Positions 52,643-61,578 of a stretch of DNA of 64,000 nucleotides are shown here, piece after piece. The stretch comes from Chryseobacterium daecheongense (GTDB lineage Bacteria > Bacteroidota > Bacteroidia > Flavobacteriales > Weeksellaceae). The position numbers and the translations under genes are program-made. Positions within the stretch are counted from its first letter, which is position 1. Each line of letters opens with the position of its first letter. The notes beneath the pieces were generated by a model. That model made no database searches, was not told the DNA's origin, and saw nothing but the letters and a program-made list of their open reading frames with translations. The stretch spans positions 1 to 64,000 of the forward strand of contig NZ_RJTX01000001.1 of NCBI RefSeq assembly GCF_003729955.1. The letters are read 5' to 3'.

Positions 52643-53749
52643 ATGAAACATTTATTTAAAATATTTGCTGTTGCTTTGATGGCGATTCTTTTTATCTCAT
52701 GTGAAAAAGATGAAGATCAAGCAATATTGGGGGATGGAACAACACCTACTTTAAAAGCTGATAAAACCAGTGTCGTATTAATAAAAGATAATGAAGCGAA
52801 CCCAGCAATAAAATTTGACTGGACCAATCCTCAGTTTCAGACTCAGGTGGCACTTAAAAATACTTTACAGCTTGCAAAAACAGGAACCAATTTTCAAAGT
52901 CCGGGTGAATCAATTGTTACAGCAAATGATTTAAAAGTTACTTATACAGTAGCAGAGCTTAATAAACTGGGGTTGGATGCAGGGCTTGTACCTGGTGTTG
53001 CAACAACGGTTGAGGTAAGATTAAAATCGGAAGTAGGAAAAACAGTTTTGTACTCTAATGTTGTGACTCTTACTGTTACTACTTATTTAACAGCTTACCC
53101 TTCTTTTTATATTGTGGGTGATGCCTCTGCTGTGGGTTGGAATGCCGGAACCTCACAATTGCTTTACCAAAAAGACAACTTCTCTACCATCTATACATAC
53201 CTTGAAAATGGGAAATATTTCAGATTCTTAGGACAGCAGGACTGGAATCCTCTGAACTATAGTTTAGATGTTGCAGGGATGAATGCAGGAAACAGATATT
53301 TCAAAACCTGGTCTACCAATTTAGCACCATCCACTCCTGAAAATATTCAGTTTACGGGGGCTACAGGAATGTATAAAATTGTAATTGATGCAGACGCTAC
53401 TCAAAAGTCTATTAATGTATCAGCTTCTCCGATTGCAGTTTGGAATCCTGCCAATTTATATCTGGTAGGAACTGTAAACGGTTGGAATTCTGCGGCAGCT
53501 ATTCCAATGACTAATTTAGGAAATGGCAAATTCGAGCATACAATTGCTTTGCCTGCTGCTTCTGAATTTAAATTCCTAGGCCAACTAAGCTGGGGAGATC
53601 TGGATTGGGGAAATATTTCTGCTGATGGAAACACAGGATATCTTGGTCCGAAAGGAAGCAACGGAAACATTAAATTCGATGGAACCGGAGGAAATTATAA
53701 AATTTCAGTAGACCTTAAAATGGGTACTTACAAAATACAACCTTTATAG
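52643..53749 (+). CDS. susE: SusE/SusF-type glycan-binding lipoprotein
   Basis: A 368-aa lipoprotein (Cys20 in LFISCEKDED, with the acidic residues that favour surface display in Bacteroidota). An N-terminal SusE domain (LKADKTSVVLIKDNEANPAIKFDWTNP) is followed by two tandem starch-binding modules, starting FYIVGDASAVGWNAG and LYLVGTVNGWNSAA, each with KxFRFLGQxxW-like carbohydrate platforms (YFRFLGQQDWNPLNY; FKFLGQLSWGDLDWG). It binds alpha-glucans at the surface for SusCD. A terminator follows it. Confidence 0.9.
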   Translation: MKHLFKIFAVALMAILFISCEKDEDQAILGDGTTPTLKADKTSVVLIKDNEANPAIKFDWTNPQFQTQVALKNTLQLAKTGTNFQSPGESIVTANDLKVTYTVAELNKLGLDAGLVPGVATTVEVRLKSEVGKTVLYSNVVTLTVTTYLTAYPSFYIVGDASAVGWNAGTSQLLYQKDNFSTIYTYLENGKYFRFLGQQDWNPLNYSLDVAGMNAGNRYFKTWSTNLAPSTPENIQFTGATGMYKIVIDADATQKSINVSASPIAVWNPANLYLVGTVNGWNSAAAIPMTNLGNGKFEHTIALPAASEFKFLGQLSWGDLDWGNISADGNTGYLGPKGSNGNIKFDGTGGNYKISVDLKMGTYKIQPL

Positions 53750-53774
53750 TAAAATAGGGTTAAATTTTAAAGGT

Positions 53775-53808
53775 AAAGTGTTGCTTTTTAGCAGCACTTT
53801 ATTTATTT
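53775..53808 (+). terminator. Internal terminator between susE and the GH97 gene
   Basis: AAAGTGTTGCT pairs with AGCAGCACTTT (one G-T pair) around a TTTT loop, followed by ATTTATTTTT. It would reduce transcription of the enzyme genes relative to susCDE. Confidence 0.78.
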
Positions 53809-53830
53809 TTAAAACTTATAAATAGTCATT

Positions 53831-55987
53831 ATGAAGAAAATTACAGTTGGAGCTTTATTGTTCTCAATGATGTTCGCAGGCGTTAATGCACAGTCTTTAA
53901 AATCACCGGACGGAAAGTTCGAAATGAACTTCCAGTTAAAACAGGGAGTCCCTTATTATAACTTGAAATACAACGGGGCTACAGTAGTGGAGGATTCTAA
54001 ATTAGGATTGAGATTATTTAAAGATACCTCTATAAAATTCGCTTCCGAAATTGCAAAACCGGAAGATGCTAAATTTGATCTGAACAATGGTTTTACAAAG
54101 ACAGACGAAAAAAGAGATTCCAAAAATGAAACCTGGAAACCTGTCTTGGGAGAAAAGAAAAACTATATCAATCATTATAACGAATTAGCAGTTACACTTA
54201 ATCAAGCTTCTACAGACAGAAGTATTGTGGTGAAATTCAGATTGTTCAATGATGGTTTAGGGTTCAGATATGAGTTTCCTCAACAGAAAAATCTTAACTA
54301 TTTTGTCATCAGAGAGGAAGATTCAGAGATTGATTTTCCTACAGATATGAAAGCCTGGTGGATCGTAGCTGACTATGATTCCCAAGAATATAAATACCAA
54401 ACTACTAAAGTTTCTGAAATCCCTGGAAAATGGGAAAGTGCTACCGATTCTAACGCTTCTCAGACGTTAATCAAAAATGCGGTTCAGTCCCCTTTAATGC
54501 TGAAAAAAGAAGGAAAAGATCCTTTATATGTGAATGTTGCTGAAGCTGCAGTTCTCAACTATCCTGCTTCGCATTTAGAAGTAGATGCCCAGAATTTTAA
54601 ATTCAAAACCCATCTTACAGCCGACAGACAGGGAGCAAAAGGATATATCCAGACTCCATCAACCACACCTTGGAGAACCATTATTGTTTCACCAAAAGCA
54701 GAAGAGGTGATGGATTCCAAAATGCTTTTCAACCTGAATGAACCTACAAAATATACCGACACTTCTTACATCCACCCTACAAAATATATGGGAGTTTGGT
54801 GGGAAATGATCATCGGAAAATCGCAGTGGGCTTATTCTACTGCGGAAAATGTACATTTAGGAGTAACTGATTTTAGTAAACTTACTCCTAATGGAAAACA
54901 CGCAGCCAATAATGATAAAGTAAAGGAATATATTGACTTTGCAGCAGAGAATGGTTTCGGCGGGCTTCTTATTGAAGGTTGGAATATAGGTTGGGAAGAC
55001 TGGTTCGGCCACTCAAAAGAATTTGTTTTCGATTTCATTACCCCTTATCCGGATTTTGATATCAAAATGTTGAATGATTATGCTCATTCTAAAGGAATTA
55101 AACTGATCATGCACCATGAAACTTCCGGTTCTGCAACGAACTATGAAAGATGGGCAGATAAAGCATTCCAATTGATGAATAAATACGGGTATGATGCTGT
55201 AAAATCAGGATATGTAGGTGATATTATTCCGAGAGGAGAGCACCATTACTCTCAATGGACCATTAACCATTACTACAGAATTGCTGAGAAAGCCAATGAT
55301 TATAAAATCATGCTCAATTCTCACGAATCCGTACGTCCTACAGGAGAAAGCCGTACCTATCCAAACTATATTTCTGCTGAAGCAGCCCGAGGAACAGAAT
55401 TCGAAGCTTTCGGGGGTAACAATCCGGATCATCAGACTATTTTACCGTTTACAAGATGGATGGGAGGCCCAATGGATTATACACCGGGAATTTTCCAGAC
55501 CAAATTGGACTATTATTTCCCTGGAGACCAGCGTTTCGTTAAAACCACTTTAGTGAAGCAATTGGCCTTGTATGTAGTGATGTATATGCCGATTCAGATG
55601 GCAGCAGACCTGCCTGAAAACTATAAAAAGCATATGGATGCGTTCCAGTTTATCAAAGATGTGGCTGCAGACTGGGATGATACCAAAATCTTATCGGCAG
55701 AGCCGGGAGATTATATCGTAACGGCCAGAAAAGCTAAAGGGACGGAAAACTGGTTCGTAGGAGGTATTACAGATGAAAACAAACGTGATTATACGGTAGA
55801 TTTCTCTTTCCTGGATAAAGGTAAAAAGTATGAGGCAACCATCTATGAAGACGGAAAAGATGCAGATTACATTAATAATCCTCAAAGCTATAACATCTAT
55901 AAAAAACAGATTACAAGTAAATCTAAAATTAATTTCAAAATGGTAAGAAGCGGAGGTTTTGCGATCTCTATCAAACCCGTCAATTAA
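53831..55987 (+). CDS. susB: Glycoside hydrolase family 97 alpha-glucosidase (SusB-like)
   Basis: A periplasmic enzyme that releases glucose from malto-oligosaccharides. 718 aa with signal peptide (residues 1-20, MMFAGVNAQS), an N-terminal beta-super-sandwich (about 21-290), a catalytic TIM barrel and a C-terminal beta domain. In SusB the inverting catalysts are Glu508 (base) and Glu532 (acid), with Glu526 as a calcium ligand. Here Glu499 (NSHESV), Glu517 and Glu523 (SAEAARGTEFE) keep exactly those 18 and 24 residue spacings, so the inverting alpha-glucosidase type is supported over the retaining type. Confidence 0.93.
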   Translation: MKKITVGALLFSMMFAGVNAQSLKSPDGKFEMNFQLKQGVPYYNLKYNGATVVEDSKLGLRLFKDTSIKFASEIAKPEDAKFDLNNGFTKTDEKRDSKNETWKPVLGEKKNYINHYNELAVTLNQASTDRSIVVKFRLFNDGLGFRYEFPQQKNLNYFVIREEDSEIDFPTDMKAWWIVADYDSQEYKYQTTKVSEIPGKWESATDSNASQTLIKNAVQSPLMLKKEGKDPLYVNVAEAAVLNYPASHLEVDAQNFKFKTHLTADRQGAKGYIQTPSTTPWRTIIVSPKAEEVMDSKMLFNLNEPTKYTDTSYIHPTKYMGVWWEMIIGKSQWAYSTAENVHLGVTDFSKLTPNGKHAANNDKVKEYIDFAAENGFGGLLIEGWNIGWEDWFGHSKEFVFDFITPYPDFDIKMLNDYAHSKGIKLIMHHETSGSATNYERWADKAFQLMNKYGYDAVKSGYVGDIIPRGEHHYSQWTINHYYRIAEKANDYKIMLNSHESVRPTGESRTYPNYISAEAARGTEFEAFGGNNPDHQTILPFTRWMGGPMDYTPGIFQTKLDYYFPGDQRFVKTTLVKQLALYVVMYMPIQMAADLPENYKKHMDAFQFIKDVAADWDDTKILSAEPGDYIVTARKAKGTENWFVGGITDENKRDYTVDFSFLDKGKKYEATIYEDGKDADYINNPQSYNIYKKQITSKSKINFKMVRSGGFAISIKPVN

Positions 55988-56008
55988 TTTAAGATTGAAA
56001 ATCATAAT

Positions 56009-56046
56009 GAAAAACCTTATGGGTGAATCACCTGTAAGGTTTTTTA
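56009..56046 (+). terminator. Internal hairpin terminator between GH97 and GH13 genes
   Basis: AAAAACCTTA pairs with TAAGGTTTTTT, and inside it GGTG pairs with CACC around AAT. A T run ends the structure 18 bases before the GH13 start codon, a position that could also affect translation. Confidence 0.75.
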
Positions 56047-56063
56047 ATCAAATTCAAGATGAA

Positions 56064-57911
56064 ATGAAAAAAATATACACCATAATTGCTCTTTCGGCAG
56101 CGGCTTTAGCATTTTCTCAAAAGCCATTGGAAAAAGTAGAACCTGCCTTTTGGTGGAAAGGAATGAAAAATCCTGAACTTCAGATTCTGGTTTACGGAAA
56201 AGATATTGCTAAAAATGAAGTGGAGCTCTCAGACGGGATTCAGATTAAAAATATTCAGAAAGTTGAAAATCCAAACTACGTTTTTCTTACTGTAAATACT
56301 AATGAGATTAATGTTCCTCAATTTAAGATCAATATTAAAAACAGGAAAAAGAACATTGGTTCCTATACCTATCAATTAAAGCAAAGACAACCCGATTCCG
56401 CTGATCGCGATTCCTTTACTTCCAAAGATGTTATCTATCTTATAATGCCCGATCGTTTCGCTAACGGGAACCCTGCAAATGATAACACCAAAGATACTGC
56501 CGAAAAGTCAAACCGAAAAGATCCGGGAGGACGTCATGGCGGAGATATTGAAGGGATCATCAAAAACCTGGATTATCTTAAGGATATGGGAGTTACTGCT
56601 GTTTGGAATACACCTTTGTTGGAAGACAATGAACCTTCATATTCTTATCACGGCTACGCACAGAGCGATTATTATAAAATTGACCCGCGTTACGGATCTA
56701 ATGAAGACTATCAAAGATTAGCTAGTGAGCTTCATAAGCGGGATATGAAACTTATTATGGATTATGTGACCAATCATTGGGGATCACAAAGCTGGATTAT
56801 TAAGGACCTTCCCTCAAAAGACTGGATTCATTATTGGAAAGAAGGTGAAAAAGGCTTTAAACGAAGCAACTACAGGATGACCACACAGTTTGATACCAAT
56901 GCAGCAAAAACAGATGCGGAAAACTGTATGGACGGATGGTTTGATACCACTATGCCAGATATGAATCAAAGCAATCCTTTGGTAGTCAATTATATGGTTC
57001 AGAATGCAGTTTGGTGGACAGAATTTGCAGGGCTGGATGGATTACGTGTAGATACCTATTCTTATAATGACAAAAAGGGAATTGCAGAATGGACGAAAAG
57101 AATTACGGATGAATACCCGAATTTGAACATTGTGGGAGAAGTCTGGATGCATGATCAGGCGCAAATGTCCTATTGGCAGAAAGACAGTAAGATTGCAGCC
57201 ATAGAAAACTACAACTCTCATCTTCCTTCTGTCATGGATTTTACCTTACACGATGCTATAGGTCATGTTTTTAAAGAGAATTCAGGGTGGGATTCCGGGA
57301 TACAGAGAGTCTACGATAATTTTGCCAATGATTTTCTTTATCCTAATATTAATAATATCCTCGTATTTGCTGAAAATCACGATACACAAAGATTTAATCA
57401 GTCATATCCCAATATTCAGGATTATAAACTGGCAATGACATTAATTTTAACTGTTCGCGGAATTCCTCAATTATATTATGGTTCAGAGATCGGAATGGCC
57501 GGGGACAAAGGAAAAGGGGACGGAGATATTCGCCGTGATTTTCCGGGGGGCTGGAATGGTGATTCCAATAATGCTTTTGTGAAATCCGGAAGAACCGATT
57601 CTCAGAATCAGTATTTTGACTTTACTAAAAAACTGCTGAACTGGCGCAAGTCCAAAGAAGTGATTCATACAGGAAAAACCTTGCATTACGTTCCGGAAAA
57701 CAATGTGTATGTTTATTTCCGATACAATGATAAAGAACGAGTAATGACAGTAATCAACAATAACACAGAAGCTCAGGTTCTGAACTTAAAGAGATTTTCA
57801 GAAGGGATTAAAAACGTTTCTAAAGGAAAAGATATTATTTCAGGAAAAGAAGTTTCTTTAGAGAATAGTTTGAACATACCTGCAAAAACCTCGATGATCA
57901 TTGAATTATAA
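56064..57911 (+). CDS. susA: Glycoside hydrolase family 13 enzyme (SusA/cyclomaltodextrinase-like)
   Basis: A secreted alpha-amylase-family enzyme that cleaves alpha-1,4-glucans. 615 aa from the ATG at 56064, where MKKIYTIIALSAAALAFSQ is a signal peptide; the longer frame from 55959 crosses the terminator and is rejected. A cyclomaltodextrinase N-terminal beta domain (WWKGMKNPELQILVYGKDI) precedes the barrel. Catalytic residues: nucleophile Asp330 in GLRVDTYSYN, acid/base Glu359 in NIVGEVWMHD, stabiliser Asp440 in AENHDTQRF. A C-terminal beta domain completes it. It belongs with the neopullulanase-like SusA group. Confidence 0.93.
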   Translation: MKKIYTIIALSAAALAFSQKPLEKVEPAFWWKGMKNPELQILVYGKDIAKNEVELSDGIQIKNIQKVENPNYVFLTVNTNEINVPQFKINIKNRKKNIGSYTYQLKQRQPDSADRDSFTSKDVIYLIMPDRFANGNPANDNTKDTAEKSNRKDPGGRHGGDIEGIIKNLDYLKDMGVTAVWNTPLLEDNEPSYSYHGYAQSDYYKIDPRYGSNEDYQRLASELHKRDMKLIMDYVTNHWGSQSWIIKDLPSKDWIHYWKEGEKGFKRSNYRMTTQFDTNAAKTDAENCMDGWFDTTMPDMNQSNPLVVNYMVQNAVWWTEFAGLDGLRVDTYSYNDKKGIAEWTKRITDEYPNLNIVGEVWMHDQAQMSYWQKDSKIAAIENYNSHLPSVMDFTLHDAIGHVFKENSGWDSGIQRVYDNFANDFLYPNINNILVFAENHDTQRFNQSYPNIQDYKLAMTLILTVRGIPQLYYGSEIGMAGDKGKGDGDIRRDFPGGWNGDSNNAFVKSGRTDSQNQYFDFTKKLLNWRKSKEVIHTGKTLHYVPENNVYVYFRYNDKERVMTVINNNTEAQVLNLKRFSEGIKNVSKGKDIISGKEVSLENSLNIPAKTSMIIEL

Positions 57912-57935
57912 TTAATCAACCCCAATTAATTCTAA

Positions 57936-58457
57936 ATGAAAAAAACAAGATTTCTCTATATGGTAATGCTCTTTTTACTGAGTTTTACCGGAATTTCAGC
58001 TCAATCAAAAAATAAGTTTGAAAAGGAAAAAGCAGAGATCAGTACAATGCTTGATGGATTTAATATAGCCGCAGCAAAATCTGATTATGAAGGATATTTC
58101 AATTATTTCGCGGATGAGTCTACTTTCATCGGGACAGATGCTACCGAAATCTGGAGTAAAAAAGAATTCATGGTTTGGGCAAAACCTTATTTCGATAAAA
58201 AAAGAACCTGGAATTTCACTGCCCTTAAAAGAAACATTTATTTCAGCAAAGACGGAAAACTGGCCTGGTTTGATGAGCTTCTGGATACTCAGATGAAAAT
58301 CTGCCGTGGTTCAGGAGTAGTAGAAAAAATAAACGGACAATGGAAAGTAAGACAGTACGTCCTTTCTGTGACAGTTCCTAACGACGTTGTAGATAAAGTG
58401 GTGGCTGAAAAAGCCCCAATTGAAGATGCATTGATCAAACAATTAAAAACAAAATAA
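57936..58457 (+). CDS. Secreted NTF2-like (SnoaL-fold) protein in the starch locus
   Basis: A 173-aa protein with signal peptide (residues 1-22, SFTGISAQS) and an NTF2-like cone-fold pattern: ISTMLDGFNIAAAKSDYEGYF, FADESTFIGTDATEIWSKKEFMVW, then strands NIYFSKDGKLAWFDELLDT and INGQWKVRQYVLSVTVPND. It sits between the GH13 gene and the MalT-type gene, overlapping the latter by one base (TAATG), so it is a full member of the operon. Role unknown; periplasmic ligand binding or hydrolysis are options. Confidence 0.82.
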   Translation: MKKTRFLYMVMLFLLSFTGISAQSKNKFEKEKAEISTMLDGFNIAAAKSDYEGYFNYFADESTFIGTDATEIWSKKEFMVWAKPYFDKKRTWNFTALKRNIYFSKDGKLAWFDELLDTQMKICRGSGVVEKINGQWKVRQYVLSVTVPNDVVDKVVAEKAPIEDALIKQLKTK

Positions 58458-59863
58458 TGGAAAAAAATATAGACGGGTTATTGGGCCAAAAAAAGAAGCC
58501 TAATTTATCACTGCTCCAGATCATCAACATGAGCATGGGATTCCTGGGAATTCAGATGGCTTTTGGGTTACAGAACGGAAATGCGAGTAGAATTCTTGCC
58601 AATTTTGGAGCTGATGTTCACGAATTATCCTGGTTTTGGCTGGTAGCACCCATTACGGGGTTGATCGTTCAACCGATTATAGGACATATGGGAGACAATA
58701 CCTGGAGTCCGCTCGGAAGAAGAAAACCTTACTTTTTAATTGGTGCGGTTTTGTGTGCTATTGGTTTGGTCATGCTTCCTAATGCCGCTTCTGCAACTCA
58801 AATGATGGCCGCGAATGTTTTGGTAATGGCAGTTATCTTTCTAGCCATGATGGACGCTTCCATTAATGTGGCCATGGAACCTTTCCGTGCTTTGGTAGGA
58901 GATATGCTTCCGAAACATCAGGCAACGATTGGTTTTTCTGTACAGACGATTTTAATTGGAATCGGTGCGGTGATTGGTTCCGATTTACCAGGTTGGCTGA
59001 CGAAAATGGGAATTTCCAACGAGGCTCCAAAAGGATACGTGGCAGATAATGTTATTTATGCATTTTATATTGGTGCCGCAGTTTTGATTTTATCCATTTT
59101 ATATACCATTTTTACGACCAGAGAATATTCACCGGAAGAATTTGCCTCATTTGAAGGAGGAAAACCTATTGTAGAAAATGGATCAAAATTCTCAGACCTT
59201 TTCAAAGATTTCAAAAATGTACCTTCCCAGATGAAGAAACTGGGAATTGTGCAGTTCTTTTCCTGGTTTGCATTATTTACCATGTGGGTTTTCACTACCA
59301 GTGCTTTGGCAACCCATCATTTCGGACTATCTCCTGAGGATACCCATTCCGCAGAATTCAATAAAGCCGGAGATTTAACGGGAAGCTTATTCGGCAGCTA
59401 TAATTTCTACGCTATTTTCTTTGCTTTTGCCCTGACTCCGATTGCTCAGTTTATTGGTAAAAAACGAACTCATGCCTTAGCGTTGGCTTGCGGAGGATTG
59501 GGATTAATCTCCATGTATTTTATAAAAGATATACACAGTCTGTGGATTTCAATGATAGGATTGGGGTTTGCTTGGGCTAGTATTTTAGCAATGCCTTATG
59601 CGATGCTGATAGATTCTATTCCGCAAAAGAAAATGGGAGTGTATATGGGAATTTTCAACTTTTTCATCGTTATCCCGCAAATTATCAATGGAGTTTTCGG
59701 AGGTCCTATCGTAAGTGGAGTTTTTGGAAAACAGGCTATTGATTATATTGTGGTTGGAGGGATATGTATGTTATTAGGAGCTATCCTTACCATGATTTTC
59801 ATCAAAGAAGAACATGAAACTCCGAAAGAAATTGAAGAAGAGATTCAACAGGTGCATTTTTAA
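58457..59863 (+). CDS. MalT-type MFS maltose/maltodextrin importer (GPH/SLC45-like)
   Basis: A 468-aa inner membrane transporter with about 12 helices. SMGFLGIQMAFGLQNGNASRIL, PLGRRKPYFLIGAV and the late MPYAMLIDSIPQKKMGVYMGIFN are typical of the maltose/sucrose symporters next to Sus-like loci in Flavobacteria. It probably takes glucose or maltose made by the GH97 and GH13 enzymes from periplasm to cytoplasm. Last gene of the operon. Confidence 0.9.
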   Translation: MEKNIDGLLGQKKKPNLSLLQIINMSMGFLGIQMAFGLQNGNASRILANFGADVHELSWFWLVAPITGLIVQPIIGHMGDNTWSPLGRRKPYFLIGAVLCAIGLVMLPNAASATQMMAANVLVMAVIFLAMMDASINVAMEPFRALVGDMLPKHQATIGFSVQTILIGIGAVIGSDLPGWLTKMGISNEAPKGYVADNVIYAFYIGAAVLILSILYTIFTTREYSPEEFASFEGGKPIVENGSKFSDLFKDFKNVPSQMKKLGIVQFFSWFALFTMWVFTTSALATHHFGLSPEDTHSAEFNKAGDLTGSLFGSYNFYAIFFAFALTPIAQFIGKKRTHALALACGGLGLISMYFIKDIHSLWISMIGLGFAWASILAMPYAMLIDSIPQKKMGVYMGIFNFFIVIPQIINGVFGGPIVSGVFGKQAIDYIVVGGICMLLGAILTMIFIKEEHETPKEIEEEIQQVHF

Positions 59864-59955
59864 AGCAAAATCTCAACATTAATAAAAGACTTGCGGTTGT
59901 AAATTTTTTAAACAGTATCTTTCAAAATAAAATACAGAATATTCTGTTTAATTAT

Positions 59956-59963
59956 TAAATTTG
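59956..59963 (+). promoter_or_regulatory. -7 element for the lipoprotein gene
   Basis: TAAATTTG, full consensus, ends 4 bases before the ATG at 59968; transcription would begin at the start codon. An imperfect box TATCTTTC at 59915-59922 is an alternative. Confidence 0.45.
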
Positions 59964-59967
59964 ACTT

Positions 59968-60435
59968 ATGCGAAAGAATCTTTATTTCATTATATTGTTT
60001 TTCCTTGTGAGCTGCTATACCTACCAGGTTAAGAAACCAATGGATCCGGTAAGCGACAATAAATCTGGATCAAAAAATAATGCTGCTCTTGCTAATAATA
60101 CTGCAATGCAGGTGAAAAGTCCAGCAGCTGGGTCTCAAAACCCAAATTCTCAGCAAATGCCTGTTCCGATCAATGTTCAGGAAAAGCTTACACCTAATAA
60201 AAATGTTAAAATTGACGTTGATGGCAAGGCTTATAAAATAATAGTTGACCGTTGGGAAAAAGATAGTCTGGTTGCGCATCCGATTCATAATCCTAAAAAA
60301 ATTCTGAAATTCCATAAAAGTCAGATTAATAGCGAGAGAATTGCTGAAAAACGATTTTCGCAGCCTATAGCTGATATTATTACTGTTCTTGCTTATGCCG
60401 GTATCGGTATTGCCGTTTGGTCTCTTCTGCAATAA
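59968..60435 (+). CDS. Lipoprotein with C-terminal membrane segment, unknown function
   Basis: A 155-aa protein. MRKNLYFIILFFLVSC is a lipoprotein signal with Cys16. A low-complexity Asn/Gln/Ser/Pro stretch (residues 25-70) follows, then a compact conserved-looking block (KIDVDGKAYKIIVDRWEKDS, PKKILKFHKSQI) and a C-terminal hydrophobic segment (IITVLAYAGIGIAVWSLLQ). The pattern of a small beta domain and a C-terminal helix is seen in several Flavobacterial lipoproteins. Family not recognised. Confidence 0.72.
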   Translation: MRKNLYFIILFFLVSCYTYQVKKPMDPVSDNKSGSKNNAALANNTAMQVKSPAAGSQNPNSQQMPVPINVQEKLTPNKNVKIDVDGKAYKIIVDRWEKDSLVAHPIHNPKKILKFHKSQINSERIAEKRFSQPIADIITVLAYAGIGIAVWSLLQ

Positions 60436-60502
60436 GTTTTAAATTTTATTTAAGCAATTTAATTTTTCATTCAGATATAAAATTTAAAATCAAAATATTC
60501 AA

Positions 60503-60532
60503 AAAAAGCGGATTCAAAAGAGTCCGCTTTAT
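60503..60532 (+). terminator. Terminator downstream of the lipoprotein gene
   Basis: AAAGCGGATTC pairs with GAGTCCGCTTT (one G-T pair) around a 4-base loop, followed by ATTG rather than a strong T run. Confidence 0.6.
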
Positions 60533-60698
60533 TGTATACCTACAAAAAATATTTTTCATTATCAATTTTCACTTTAAGCATATATTTTTTTGTTTTGTAA
60601 AAGACCTTTCGGAGTTCCATTCTGGAGGAAATATTTCGTTATCGGTCACCATAATTCCGTTCTTATCCTACGTCAATGTTTTGAGATAGCTGTATAAT

Positions 60699-60710
60699 GT
60701 ACATTTGTAC
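60699..60710 (+). promoter_or_regulatory. Pirin gene -7 box within a palindrome
   Basis: TACATTTG (60700-60707) matches the -7 consensus and sits inside the perfect palindrome GTACATTTGTAC (5-2-5). A TTTTG at 60679-60683 could serve as -33 with a short 16-bp spacer. The start codon is 17 bases downstream. Confidence 0.5.
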
Positions 60711-60726
60711 CATAAATAAATCAGAT

Positions 60727-61455
60727 ATGAAAACAGTATATCATAAAGCAGATTCAAGAGGTCACGCAGACCACGGTTGGTTAAACAGCTATCATACTTT
60801 TAGCTTTGCCAATTATCAAAATCCGGAAAGAACACATTTTGGTGTTTTAAGAGTATTGAATGACGATACCGTTACCCAGGGAATGGGATTCGGAACACAC
60901 CCTCACAGAGATATGGAGATCATTTCCATTCCTTTGGAAGGAGATTTGGAACATAAAGATTCTATGGGAACCACAGCAGTAATCAGAAAAGGAGAGATTC
61001 AGGTAATGAGTGCCGGAACAGGAATTATGCACAGCGAATACAACAAGAATAAAGACGTACCTGTTAAATTCCTTCAAATCTGGGTGTTTCCAAGAGAGAT
61101 CAACCTTGAGCCGAGATATGACCAAAAAAGCATTAAAGAAGGAGAAAAAATAAATGGTTTCCAACAAATTTTGTCTCCTGATAAAAATGATGACGGAGTT
61201 TGGATTCATCAGGATGCTTGGTTCAACATTGCTAATTTTACCAAAGGAAACGGGAAGAATTATATGCTGAACAAAAAAGGAAACGGCGTGTATGCTTTTG
61301 TATTAAAAGGAAGTGCCAAAATAGGCGACAGAATTTTGAATGAAAGGGATGGGTTAGGAATCTGGGATACGCAGAGCTTTAATATAGAAGCTGTAGAAGA
61401 TACAGAGGTTTTATTGATGGAAGTACCTATGGAATTACCTTCTTATTTGGCGTAA
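60727..61455 (+). CDS. Pirin family protein
   Basis: A 242-aa bicupin. Start at ATG 60727 (MKTVYHKADSRGHADHGWL); the upstream extension overlaps the promoter. Metal ligands of pirins: GTHPHRDMEI (two His) and SAGTGIMHSEYN (His and Glu). Some pirins are quercetin 2,3-dioxygenases; others are redox-sensing regulators. Which applies here is not shown by sequence. Confidence 0.92.
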   Translation: MKTVYHKADSRGHADHGWLNSYHTFSFANYQNPERTHFGVLRVLNDDTVTQGMGFGTHPHRDMEIISIPLEGDLEHKDSMGTTAVIRKGEIQVMSAGTGIMHSEYNKNKDVPVKFLQIWVFPREINLEPRYDQKSIKEGEKINGFQQILSPDKNDDGVWIHQDAWFNIANFTKGNGKNYMLNKKGNGVYAFVLKGSAKIGDRILNERDGLGIWDTQSFNIEAVEDTEVLLMEVPMELPSYLA

Positions 61456-61578
61456 AATAAAACTTTCCTTCGTTTGGGGACAAATTTAAAGTTTTTGACG
61501 GGGGAGGTTTAAAACAACTGAAACTCGACAATTATTACGATATTTGTCATAAAAATTACAGTATAATTAAAATAAGCA

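Noticed and set aside
55959..56063. 35-codon N-terminal extension of the GH13 gene
   Set aside because: It overlaps the GH97 end and the intergenic hairpin; the signal peptide begins at the ATG at 56064.
60417..60689. 90-codon plus-strand ORF downstream of the 59968 lipoprotein
   Set aside because: It overlaps the lipoprotein end, runs through a terminator hairpin and has the Phe/Ile/Lys composition of AT-rich non-coding DNA.
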